This document shows, one piece after another, positions 10,904 through 20,384 of a stretch of DNA of 64,000 bases (its first letter is position 1; every line of letters begins with the position of its first letter). The DNA comes from Streptomyces europaeiscabiei. GTDB taxonomy: Bacteria > Actinomycetota > Actinomycetes > Streptomycetales > Streptomycetaceae. The stretch lies in contig NZ_CP107841.1 of assembly GCF_036346855.1 (NCBI RefSeq), positions 8,250,001 through 8,314,000 on the forward strand. The letters are read 5' to 3'. The notes below the pieces were generated by a model that was not told the origin of the DNA, searched no databases, and saw only the letters and a list, made by a program, of their open reading frames with translations. The translations under genes were made by a program, and so were the position numbers.

Positions 10904-11797
10904 CTAGCCCTTGATCCCAGTCTGCGCGATGCCCTGCACCAGCCAGCGCTGGAGGAAGAGGAAGACGAACACCAGGGGCAGGATGGATATGGCCGTGGCC
11001 ATGAAGATCAGGTGGAAGTTCACGGTCTGGCCGGTCATGTAGTTCGAGAGCGCGACCTGGACGGTCCACGCGCTCGGGTCCTGGCCGATGACCAGGGGCC
11101 ACAGGAAGGAGTTCCACCCGCTGATGAACGTGATCGTTGCCATCGCGGCGAAGAAGTTCAGCGAGTTGGGTACGACGACCCGCCAGTACGCGCCCATGTA
11201 ACCGAGCCCGTCCACCCGCGCCGCCTCCTCCAGCTCCTTGGGGAACCCCAGGAAGTACTGCCGGAACAGGAAGCAGGTGAAACCACTGAACAGGCCCGGA
11301 ATGATGAGACCCCGGTAGGTGTCGATCCAGCCGAGGGACGACACCAGCACGAAGCTGGGCACGAAGGTCACGGCGGTCGGGACCATCAGGGTGCCGAGGA
11401 CGGCGTAGAAGACCTTGTTGGCGTGCTTGAACGGGATGCGGGCCAGGCCGTAGCCGGCCAGCGAGCAGACCAGGAGCGTGCCCACGGTGTGCAGGACGCC
11501 GACGACCGCGGAGTTCCACAGCGAGCGCGCGAAGTCGACCGACGGGTCGTCGAACGGCTCGCTGATGTTGCCCCACTGGATGTCGGTGGGGAACCACTGC
11601 CATTCCTCGCCCGTGATCTCCGGGTCCGTCATCAGCGCGTTGCGGACGATCAGATAGAACGGGATGAGGAAGAGGAGCGCGGCGAAGCCGGTGGCGATGT
11701 AGAGACCGGTCGAGCCGATCACACTGCCGGTCCGGACGCGACGCGGCTTGGCCGACGTGTCCACCCGGTTCGCCGGAGGTGTCGTGGTGGTGGTCAC
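10904..11797 (-). CDS. Carbohydrate ABC transporter permease, MalG type
   Basis: A 297-residue inner-membrane protein with six predicted membrane spans, starting with an N-terminal hydrophobic helix (about residues 30-52). The EAA cytoplasmic loop that contacts the ATPase is seen as KELEEAARVDGLGYMGAYWRV. The GTG start overlaps the stop of the upstream permease in a GTGA arrangement, implying translational coupling, with GAGGAG just before it. It forms the heterodimeric channel with the neighbour at 11794-12759. Confidence 0.92.
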   Translation of the reverse strand: MTTTTTPPANRVDTSAKPRRVRTGSVIGSTGLYIATGFAALLFLIPFYLIVRNALMTDPEITGEEWQWFPTDIQWGNISEPFDDPSVDFARSLWNSAVVGVLHTVGTLLVCSLAGYGLARIPFKHANKVFYAVLGTLMVPTAVTFVPSFVLVSSLGWIDTYRGLIIPGLFSGFTCFLFRQYFLGFPKELEEAARVDGLGYMGAYWRVVVPNSLNFFAAMATITFISGWNSFLWPLVIGQDPSAWTVQVALSNYMTGQTVNFHLIFMATAISILPLVFVFLFLQRWLVQGIAQTGIKG

Positions 11798-12759
11798 TTG
11801 GACTCCTCACCCCTTCCGAATCCCATGAACCTGCCCTGGAGCAGGGTCACGAGGCAGATCAGTACGGTGAGGATCAGCGCGCCCGCGCTGCCCGCGCCGT
11901 AGTCCTGGCTCTCTCCGAGCGCCTTGTAGTACAGCTCGACCAGGGGCGGCCTGCCCCAGGTGGTTTTCGACAACAGGTTGAAGAACTCGTCGAAGGCCTG
12001 GTACGCCGCCACGAGCAGCAGCAGGATCACGGCGGTGGAGGTCGCCCGCAGTTGAGGCAGGGTGATGTGCCAGAAGGTCTGCCAGCCGGGCTTCGCGCCG
12101 TCGATCGAGGCGGCCTCGTACAGCTCCTGCGGGATGTTCTGCAGGGCCGCGATGAAGAGGATCATGTAGAAGCCGGCCTGGAGCCACAGCCGGACGCTCA
12201 GGATGACCAGCCAATACCACGGTGGGTCGGGGGTGGCCAGCCAGGAGGTGTTCTCGATGCCGAAGAGGCCCAGGAAGGTGTTCACCATGCCGAAGCGGAC
12301 ACCACTGAAGATGGACATCTTCCAGACCAGCGAGGCGGCGACATAGCTGACCGCCGTTGGCAGGAAGAACACCGAGCGGAAGAACGCCCGCATGAACCGC
12401 AGCCGGTTCACCATCAGCGCCAGCCCCAGAGAGGCGGCCCAGGTAGTCGGCACGATGAAGACAGCGAAGATCGTGAAGGTGACGAGGGACCCCATGAAGT
12501 CCTCGTCGGTCAGCATCGTCACATAGTTGTCCAAGCCGATGAACGTGCTCGGAGTGACGGTGAAGCGGGCCTCGAAGAACGACAGATACAGGCTCCACAG
12601 GATCGGCAGATAGACGAAGACCGCCAGGCCGATCAGGAACGGCCCGGTGAAGAGCCAGAAGTTGAAGGTGGGGGAGCCCCGCAGCCCCCGCCGCGGCTTG
12701 GCCGGGGAGGCCTTCGCCGGGGCGGGGCTGGAGACGCCGTCCTTGGTGATGGTCGACAT
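11794..12759 (-). CDS. Carbohydrate ABC transporter permease, MalF type
   Basis: A 321-residue membrane protein of the binding-protein-dependent transport family. After a basic, Ala/Pro-rich N-terminus come hydrophobic spans starting at FNFWLFTGPFLIGLAVFVYL, and the EAA loop reads QELYEAASIDGAKPGWQTFW. Partner of the MalG-type gene, with which it overlaps by 4 bp; the binding-protein gene lies 23 bp upstream. No ATPase gene is in this operon; many Streptomyces sugar importers share the MsiK ATPase, which is the likely energiser by inference. Confidence 0.92.
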   Translation of the reverse strand: MSTITKDGVSSPAPAKASPAKPRRGLRGSPTFNFWLFTGPFLIGLAVFVYLPILWSLYLSFFEARFTVTPSTFIGLDNYVTMLTDEDFMGSLVTFTIFAVFIVPTTWAASLGLALMVNRLRFMRAFFRSVFFLPTAVSYVAASLVWKMSIFSGVRFGMVNTFLGLFGIENTSWLATPDPPWYWLVILSVRLWLQAGFYMILFIAALQNIPQELYEAASIDGAKPGWQTFWHITLPQLRATSTAVILLLLVAAYQAFDEFFNLLSKTTWGRPPLVELYYKALGESQDYGAGSAGALILTVLICLVTLLQGRFMGFGRGEESK

Positions 12760-12782
12760 GTCGTGAGTACCTGTCCGCCGGT

Positions 12783-14048
12783 CTATCCGAAGAGCTTCTT
12801 CAGCTCCTTGTTGACCTTCGCGTCGGCCTTGGTGAGTTCCTTGTCCGGGTCGCCACCCTTGCGGACGGAGTTGGCGAGGACGTCCTCCAGGGCGGTGATG
12901 CTCGCCTGGGTCCAGCCGATGTTGTCGAAGTGGCCATAGTCGGTGAAGAGCTTGACGCCCTCAGCGGGCAGACCCGACTTCAGCTTCTCGGCCGACTGCG
13001 CGATGGAGGTGCGCGGCGGGATGTGGAAGCCGTAGGAGAGCGCCCAGTCCTCCTGGTACTCCTTCTGGTCGATCCACAGCCACTTCACGTACTCCTTGGT
13101 GGCTTCGAGGTTCTTGCTCTTGGCGTTGACGAACATCGACCAACCGCCGTTGTAGACGGAGAGCTTGCCCGCGTCGCCGACCTTCGGGAACGGGAAGATG
13201 CCGAGGTCGTCGCCGAGTGCCTCCTGCATCTGCGGCATCGCCCACATGCCACACCACTGCATGGCGGTCAGGCCCTGGTTGAGCGCCGACGGGTCCCAGA
13301 AGTCGGTCGGGGCGTCGAGCAGCAGGTCACCGCTGGTGAACAGCTTGCGCAGCTGCTTGAAGCCGTCGACGACCGCGTCCGTGTGGTAGGCGATCTGGTT
13401 CTTCTCGTCGAGGTGCTGCGTGCCGGCCGACCAGATCAGCGGGTTGACCATCGAGTGCAGGGTGTTGCCGAGGTAGGCGCCCTTGACCTTGCTGGTGGTC
13501 AGCTTGGCGGCGGCTTCGGCCAGCTCTTCCAGCGTCTGCGGGACCTCGACACCGGCCTTCTCGAACAGCGACTTGCGGTAGAAGAAGAACTGCGGGTCGT
13601 CGATCATCCGGATGCCGTATATCTTCCCGTCGACCGTGTGCGAGGCGATGTCGGCCGGGTTGAAGTCGTCCTTGACGGGGTTGATCAGGTCGCTCAGGTC
13701 CGCGACCTGACCGCTCTCGATCATCTGCAGCTGCGGGTGGAACTCGAAGCAGTCGGGGGCCTTGTCCGTGAGCAGCGAGGCGAAGAGCTTGCTCTCGAAG
13801 TTGGAGCCGGTGATCCACTGCGTGGTGACGTTTCCGCCCTTGTAGGCCTTCGCGTACTTCTTGATGGCCTGCTCGGTGCCCGCCTCGCCGTACGCGTGGA
13901 AGTACTGCGTGAGACCGGCGCCGGACCCCCCGCCGTTGCTGCGCCCGGTGTTGCTGCCGCATGCGGCCAGACCGCCGGCGGCGGCCAGACCCATGGCGGC
14001 CCGCAGTACGGAGCGGCGGTCGAAGTTGCTGTTGCTCATTGCCGACAT
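12783..14048 (-). CDS. Sugar ABC transporter substrate-binding lipoprotein (Tat-exported)
   Basis: The 421-residue protein starts with a twin-arginine motif (DRRSVLR, residues 10-16) and a lipobox LAAC with Cys30 as the lipidation site, followed by a Ser/Gly linker. The body matches extracellular solute-binding family 1 (TQYFHAYGEAGTEQAIKK, LQMIESGQVADLSDLINP, VYNGGWSMFVN). It is expected to capture an oligosaccharide outside the membrane and deliver it to the two permeases downstream. AAGGAC before the ATG at 14048 supports this start, although ATG at 14039 would also keep the Tat motif. Roughly 250 bp of regulatory DNA separate it from the ROK gene. Confidence 0.92.
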   Translation of the reverse strand: MSAMSNSNFDRRSVLRAAMGLAAAGGLAACGSNTGRSNGGGSGAGLTQYFHAYGEAGTEQAIKKYAKAYKGGNVTTQWITGSNFESKLFASLLTDKAPDCFEFHPQLQMIESGQVADLSDLINPVKDDFNPADIASHTVDGKIYGIRMIDDPQFFFYRKSLFEKAGVEVPQTLEELAEAAAKLTTSKVKGAYLGNTLHSMVNPLIWSAGTQHLDEKNQIAYHTDAVVDGFKQLRKLFTSGDLLLDAPTDFWDPSALNQGLTAMQWCGMWAMPQMQEALGDDLGIFPFPKVGDAGKLSVYNGGWSMFVNAKSKNLEATKEYVKWLWIDQKEYQEDWALSYGFHIPPRTSIAQSAEKLKSGLPAEGVKLFTDYGHFDNIGWTQASITALEDVLANSVRKGGDPDKELTKADAKVNKELKKLFG

Positions 14049-14176
14049 GCTGACGTCCTTGTCTCGAGTACGGCTGCGGCTCTGTGCCTGAAGTGGCTCT
14101 GCGGCTCAGCGCCAGTTGACTCAGTGGCTCAAAGAGGCTTGCGGTGCGGGACGTTAACCTTCGGCTAAGGCTTCGG

Positions 14177-14196
14177 CAAGGGGTTGGACGAAGTCT
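14177..14196. promoter_or_regulatory. Candidate ROK operator upstream of the sugar operon
   Basis: CAAGGGGTTGGACGAAGTCT, lying 129 bp upstream of the binding-protein start, matches 16 of 20 positions with a site upstream of the ROK gene (15689-15708), with ACGAAGTCT identical. An inverted pair CTTCG/CGAAG brackets this copy (14171-14175 and 14189-14193). Assignment to the adjacent ROK protein is inference. The rest of 14049-14300 shows no gene. Confidence 0.4.
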
Positions 14197-14300
14197 GTTC
14201 GAAGCGTTGTATTCGGTTCGGTGTTCCGAACGTCCGTGCGGTGCAAAGGGCTTGACGAGGGAGGTGAGGGCCGCCGGGTCAGGGTCCGGCGGCCCTCGGC

Positions 14301-15596
14301 TCAGGGGTGCTGGTGTAGCCGTTCGCGCCCTTCGGGGCGTCCTCGGTGTCGTACGACGGGCTTGTCCCTTGTGGGGGCGGTGCGTTTGCCCGGCTTCTGC
14401 CCGACCGACTGGAGCGCGCCTTCGAGCGCGAACGTCGCCGCGCCCAGGCACGCCGGGTCCGTGGGGATCAGGGAGAGCACGACCTCGGTGGCTGCCATCG
14501 GACGCGGCAGCGCGTGCCGGGCGACGGCCTCGCGCACCTCCGTGACCAGGGGCTCGCCCAGGGCGGCCGCGACCCAGCTGCTGAGCACGACCACCTCGGG
14601 ATTGAACAGATTGACCAGGTCGGCGATGCCCGCACCCAGGTAGCGTGCGGTGTCACGCACCACCTTGACCGCCACCGGGTCCCGCCGGGCCACCCCTTGC
14701 GCGAGCGCCGCGATGGTGGCGGTCTGGTCCTCGGGATGGAGCAACGTGCTGCGCGGACTCAGCTCCCGGAGGTTCAGCATGATCCCGGGAGCGCCCACAT
14801 ACGTCTCCACGCACCCGTGGTTGCCGCAGTGGCACAGCCGGCCGTCCAGCACGATCGTGGTGTGGCCCCACTCCCCGGCGCTGTTGCTCACCCCCCGGTG
14901 CAGCCCGCCGCCCAGGACGAGCCCGGCTCCCACACCGGTCCCGAGGTTGACGATCACGGCGTCCCCGCGCCCCCGCGCGGCCCCGAACCACAGCTCGGCC
15001 ACCGCGACCGCGCGCAGCGGGTTGTCCAGGTACAGGGGATAGGCGATGTGCTCGGTCAGCAGGTCGAGCAGCGGCACGTCGTGCCAGTCCCAGTTGGGCG
15101 CGTACTCCGAGATGCCGGTGGCGCGGTCCACCTGCCCCGGCACGCTCACCCCGACGCCCAGCACCCGGGCGCCCTCGATACCGGCCTGCGCGACCACCGA
15201 GCCGACGGCGGCGGCGACATGCCCCACCATCTGCTCGGGCAGACTCTCGCCGGCGCGGACATCCTCCTCTGCACGGGCCAGGACGTTCAGCGCCAGGTCG
15301 AACAGCTCGACATGGACGTACGTCTCCGCGATGTCGACGCCGATCAACGCGCCCCCCGACGCGTTGACGGCGACCAGTCCGCGGGGGCGGCCCCCGGCCG
15401 AGTCCTCGAACCCGACCTCGGTGATCATGCGGAGGTCGAGCAGCTCTCCGACGAGCGTGGCGACCGTGGCCAGGCTCAGCCCGGTGGCCGCCGCCAGCTC
15501 CTGCCGGGAGGTGGGAGACTTGGCGATGATCTGCCGCAGCACCTCGTAGCGGTTCGCGGTGCGGATGTCGCGTGAGGTGCGCTTCACCGACGACAT
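14301..15596 (-). CDS. ROK family transcriptional regulator
   Basis: A 431-residue protein with an N-terminal winged helix (ANRYEVLRQIIAKSPTSRQE, LAAATGLSLATVATLVGELL) followed by a ROK sugar-kinase-like domain: ALIGVDIAETYVHVELFDL at the start, the ROK zinc motif region GEWGHTTIVLDGRLCHCGNHGC (CHCGNHGC holds the usual CxCGxxGC ligands), and GAGIADLVNLFNPEVVVL. Such proteins repress or activate sugar operons and release on binding sugar or sugar phosphate. Its place directly upstream of, and codirectional with, the transporter/beta-galactosidase operon makes it the likely local regulator. GAGGGG precedes the ATG. The C-terminal tail past about residue 400 is basic and low in conservation. Confidence 0.9.
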   Translation of the reverse strand: MSSVKRTSRDIRTANRYEVLRQIIAKSPTSRQELAAATGLSLATVATLVGELLDLRMITEVGFEDSAGGRPRGLVAVNASGGALIGVDIAETYVHVELFDLALNVLARAEEDVRAGESLPEQMVGHVAAAVGSVVAQAGIEGARVLGVGVSVPGQVDRATGISEYAPNWDWHDVPLLDLLTEHIAYPLYLDNPLRAVAVAELWFGAARGRGDAVIVNLGTGVGAGLVLGGGLHRGVSNSAGEWGHTTIVLDGRLCHCGNHGCVETYVGAPGIMLNLRELSPRSTLLHPEDQTATIAALAQGVARRDPVAVKVVRDTARYLGAGIADLVNLFNPEVVVLSSWVAAALGEPLVTEVREAVARHALPRPMAATEVVLSLIPTDPACLGAATFALEGALQSVGQKPGKRTAPTRDKPVVRHRGRPEGRERLHQHP

Positions 15597-15688
15597 GATC
15601 CCCTCGATCCCTCCAGGCCATGACGAGGCCTGTTGCCCCGGCGCCGCGCCAGGCTATGGCGCGGAGGGACTTTCGACAAGGGGTTAGG

Positions 15689-15708
15689 AAAGGGGGTTTA
15701 CGAAGTCT
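15689..15708. promoter_or_regulatory. Candidate ROK operator upstream of the ROK gene
   Basis: AAAGGGGGTTTACGAAGTCT lies about 93 bp upstream of the ROK start codon and shares 16 of 20 bases with the site before the binding-protein gene. A second AAGGGGTTA copy sits directly beside it (15678-15686), giving a tandem half-site not present in the other promoter. Autoregulation is inferred. Confidence 0.4.
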
Positions 15709-15787
15709 CCCGGTGACCCCGCGCCCCGTGGCCGGAGACCGACCGTGGGGCGAGTCGACAGGTGGGGGCCGTGCGGGCCGACCGGCC

Positions 15788-17107
<1,320 letters not shown>

Positions 17108-17187
17108 TCATTGACCCTGTCGCGAGCGCCTGCCTACCGTAGAGAACGGTTGCTGTCGCCTGCCTCCCCCAGCCGGAAGGTCCTTCC

Positions 17188-18195
17188 TTGCCCGCGCGTC
17201 CGCTCGCTCTGTTCGCCATGACGGCCGAGAACGTTCCGCAGGTCTTCCCGCCGGAGGTGCTGTCCCGGCTGCGCGAGACCGTGGAGATCGATCCCGCCCT
17301 GGTCGCCGGGAACTTCACCGACCCCCAGGTCCGGGAGGTGTTGGCCGAGGCCGAGGTGCTGGTCACCGGCTGGGGCTGCCCCCGCATCGACGAGGCGGTC
17401 CTGGACGCGGCGCCCAAGCTGCGGGCGGTGCTGCACTCGGCGGGCTCGGTGAAGGGGTTCGTGGCCCCCGCCGTCTGGGAGCGCGGGATCGCCGTCTCCA
17501 CGGCGGCCGCCGCCAATGCCCTGCCCGTCGCCGAGTACACGCTCGCCATGGTCCTGCTCGCCGGCAAGGACATCCTCGGCCGCCGCGAACGCCTGCGGAC
17601 CGAGCGGGTCTCGCCGGGCTGGGGGTTCGTCCCCGGCATCGGCAACCACGGCCGCCGCGTCGGCGTCATCGGCGCCTCCCGCATCGGCCGCCGGGTCATC
17701 GAACTGCTGCGCCCCTTCGACCTGCGGGTGAGCCTCACCGACCCCTACGTCGACGAGGCCGGGGCCGCCGCCCTCGGCGTACCCCTGCTGCCGCTCGACG
17801 ACCTGCTGCGCACCTGCGACATCGTCACCGTGCACGCCCCGGACACCCCCGAGACCCACCGGCTCATCGACCGCCGCGCACTCGCCCTGATGCCCGACGG
17901 GGCGGTCCTCGTGAACACCGCGCGCGGCGCTCTCGTCGACCACGACGCGCTCATCGACGAGCTGCGCGCCGGGCGGCTCTCCGCGATCCTCGACGTCACC
18001 GACCCCGAGCCGCTGCCCGCCGACTCCCCGCTCCTCGACCTGCCGAACGCCTTCGTCACCCCCCACCTCGCCGGCTCCCAGGGCAACGAGGTCGCCCGCC
18101 TCGGCCTCGCGGTCACCCAGGAGGCCGAACGGCTCGTCGCCGGACGCGAGCTGGCGCACGCGCTCGACCGGGCGGCGCTGGAACGCATGGCGTGA
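17188..18195 (+). CDS. D-2-hydroxyacid dehydrogenase family protein
   Basis: A 335-residue NAD(P)-dependent dehydrogenase. The Rossmann motif reads VGVIGASRIGRRVIE (Ala-Ser in place of the second Gly position) near residue 160; the substrate Arg is in LVNTARGALVD, and the catalytic His in VTPHLAGSQGN. These enzymes reduce 2-keto acids or oxidise D-2-hydroxyacids, often sugar-derived. The TTG at 17188 has GGAAGG upstream; ATG at 17218 is possible but lacks a ribosome site. It diverges from the alditol oxidase with about 150 bp between, suggesting a shared control region for polyol or sugar-acid metabolism, which is inference. Confidence 0.9.
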   Translation: MPARPLALFAMTAENVPQVFPPEVLSRLRETVEIDPALVAGNFTDPQVREVLAEAEVLVTGWGCPRIDEAVLDAAPKLRAVLHSAGSVKGFVAPAVWERGIAVSTAAAANALPVAEYTLAMVLLAGKDILGRRERLRTERVSPGWGFVPGIGNHGRRVGVIGASRIGRRVIELLRPFDLRVSLTDPYVDEAGAAALGVPLLPLDDLLRTCDIVTVHAPDTPETHRLIDRRALALMPDGAVLVNTARGALVDHDALIDELRAGRLSAILDVTDPEPLPADSPLLDLPNAFVTPHLAGSQGNEVARLGLAVTQEAERLVAGRELAHALDRAALERMA

Positions 18196-18383
18196 TCACC
18201 GAGCCGAGGGCGGACGCGGACGACCCGGATGCGCCTCGGCGTCCGCGGACATGCTGGGACAGGCGACGTTGTGGAGTGCCGGACACCGCCTCGCCTGTCT
18301 GCCGCCCAGCGGGGTGGGATGAGGGGGTGGGGGTCAGGTGTAGGCGGGGCATGCCCACAGTCGGCTGCGTCACGCGGCGCGTC

Positions 18384-18546
18384 GACGAAGCAGTGCCATG
18401 AAGCGCCATCGACGGAGCAGTGCCATGAAGCGCATCGACGAAGAACCGCCACGCGGCCTTCGTCGCCGGGCCGGCCGAGCCGGGCCGGCCGAGCCGAGCC
18501 GGGCCGGCCGAGCCGAGCCGGGCTGAGCCGGGCTGAGCCGAGCCGG
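18384..18546. repeat. Two short tandem repeats in the 18196-18810 intergenic region
   Basis: A 26-27 bp unit (GACGAAGCAGTGCCATGAAG onward) occurs twice at 18384-18436. From about 18470 to 18546 an imperfect GCCGAGCCGG array follows. The surrounding 600 bp contain no convincing gene; a 31-codon ORF at 18592-18687 lacks a ribosome binding site. Confidence 0.7.
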
Positions 18547-18810
18547 GCCACTGACTCCCGGCGGGCCCTCGGTGGCGGCACCGCGACGCACATGAACAGC
18601 CTCGCTCCTCAACGCCCCGCCTGCTCGCTCCTCCACACCGTGGCCTGCCCGCTGCTCCGTCCCCACGACCCGCACGACGGGCGGTGAGGGCCGTCGAGCG
18701 CCCCGCCGAGGGCCCCGCTCCCACCTCCGCGCGGGCGGAGGCATACCGTGAGGAGGCGAACAACGACGACGGACGACCTCTTACGTGACGTCGGGAGCGA
18801 GGAGAACGGG

Positions 18811-20169
18811 ATGGGCAGCCGCACCGCACTGGTGGAGGACCTGATGGAGAGGTTCCCGCACGTGCCACGGGAAGCCGTCTTCAAGGAGGACCTGCTCAGG
18901 GGTGGTGTGGCCTTCGACGCCTCCGCGCTGAGCGACAACGAGAAGGGCGACGTCAAGCCGAAGTCGTACTTCATCTTCTCCTTCGACCACGGCACCCTGC
19001 CCGAGCTGGGCGAGGCCGCCCTGCGCCGCCCGCCGGAGGAGATCATCCTCACCGGCGGCCCGTACGACCTGCGGCGCACGGTCGTCTCCGTACGGGTCAA
19101 CCCGTCCTCGCCCTACCGGGTGGCGTCCGACGAGGAAGGCCTGCTCGGCCTCTACCTCGACGGCCGACGCATCGCGGACGTCGGCGTCCCGCCCATGCCG
19201 GAGTACTACCGGCACACCCTCTCCAACGGGAAGTCCGTGATGGAGGTGGCCCCGACCATCCAGTGGGGTTACCTGATCTACCTCACCGTCTTCCGCGTCT
19301 GCCAGTACTTCGGCGCGAAGGAGGAGTGCCAGTACTGCGACATCAACCACAACTGGCGCCAGCACAAGGCGGCGGGCCGGCCGTACACGGGTGTGAAGGA
19401 CGTCGACGAGGTCCTCGAAGCGCTGGAGATCATCGACCGGTACGACACGGCGAAGACGTCCACCGCGTACACGCTCACCGGCGGCGCCATCACCAAGACG
19501 GTCTCGGGCCGTGACGAGGCCGACTTCTACGGCCACTACGCCAAGGCCATCGAGGAGCGCTTCCCGGACCGCTGGATCGGCAAGGTCGTCGCCCAGGCGC
19601 TGCCCCTTGACGACGTCAAGCGCTTCCACGACTACGGCGTGAAGATCTACCACCCCAACTACGAGGTGTGGGACGAGTACCTGTTCAAGATGTACTGCCC
19701 CGGTAAGGAGCGTTACGTCGGCCGCGACGAGTGGCACAAGCGCATCCTGGACTCGGCGGGTGTCTTCGGCGCGCGCAATGTGATCCCCAACTTCGTGGCG
19801 GGCGTGGAGATGGCCGAGCCGTTCGGGTTCACCACGGTCGACGAGGCCATCGCGTCGACCACCGAGGGCCTGCGTTTCTTCATGTCGCACGGCATCACGC
19901 CCCGTTTCACGACCTGGTGCCCGGAGCCCACGACCCCGCTCGGCAAGGCCAACCCGCAGGGCGCGCCGCTGGAATACCACATCCGGCTGCTGCAGGCCTA
20001 CCGCGCCACGATGGACGAGTTCGGGCTGTCGTCGCCGCCCGGGTACGGTCCGCCCGGACCCGGCAACGCCGTCTTCTCCGTCAGCTCCTTCATGGACAGC
20101 CTCCCGGCCGTCGAGGAGACCGCCTCGGAGACCGGCACGGAGAGTGCCGAAGAGGTTTCCGCTCAGTAA
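18811..20169 (+). CDS. Radical SAM protein with CX8CX2C cluster motif
   Basis: GAGGAG at 18799-18804 sets the ATG at 18811, giving 452 residues. The middle of the protein has FRVCQYFGAKEECQYCDIN, in which Cys164, Cys173 and Cys176 are spaced CX8CX2C rather than the usual CX3CX2C; this is the obvious site for a [4Fe-4S] cluster binding SAM. Downstream, LTGGAITKT has the SAM-contacting GG-type motif and GVKIYHPNYEVWDEYLFK plus ARNVIPNFVAGVEM look like successive strands of the TIM barrel. The first 140 residues form a separate domain with no recognised motif. No SPASM cysteines are visible at the C-terminus. The substrate is unknown. It precedes, by about 215 bp, a sigma-like membrane fusion gene. 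Confidence 0.85.
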   Translation: MGSRTALVEDLMERFPHVPREAVFKEDLLRGGVAFDASALSDNEKGDVKPKSYFIFSFDHGTLPELGEAALRRPPEEIILTGGPYDLRRTVVSVRVNPSSPYRVASDEEGLLGLYLDGRRIADVGVPPMPEYYRHTLSNGKSVMEVAPTIQWGYLIYLTVFRVCQYFGAKEECQYCDINHNWRQHKAAGRPYTGVKDVDEVLEALEIIDRYDTAKTSTAYTLTGGAITKTVSGRDEADFYGHYAKAIEERFPDRWIGKVVAQALPLDDVKRFHDYGVKIYHPNYEVWDEYLFKMYCPGKERYVGRDEWHKRILDSAGVFGARNVIPNFVAGVEMAEPFGFTTVDEAIASTTEGLRFFMSHGITPRFTTWCPEPTTPLGKANPQGAPLEYHIRLLQAYRATMDEFGLSSPPGYGPPGPGNAVFSVSSFMDSLPAVEETASETGTESAEEVSAQ

Positions 20170-20384
20170 CTCCTGTGGCGGTTGAGTCGATCGGGGTCGG
20201 CGTACGTACAACTCCACAAGCGTGACCACTGGTAGCCGCGTTGCGAGACGCGGCTTGTCAGTTGTGTGGGAACCGTGAAAAGCTCTGGGGCGTTCGCAAG
20301 GTGGTCCCCCCAACTCCCCTGAAACAAAGGGCAGTTGACCACTTTTGCGAACTTCCCCCCTCGCTCTGTGGATGCAGGAGACCC

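Noticed and set aside
18592..18687. 31-codon ORF with two Cys just upstream of the radical SAM gene, as a possible modified-peptide precursor
   Set aside because: No ribosome binding site, no leader/core pattern, and the radical SAM protein has no visible peptide-recognition or SPASM domain; it overlaps repeat-rich DNA.
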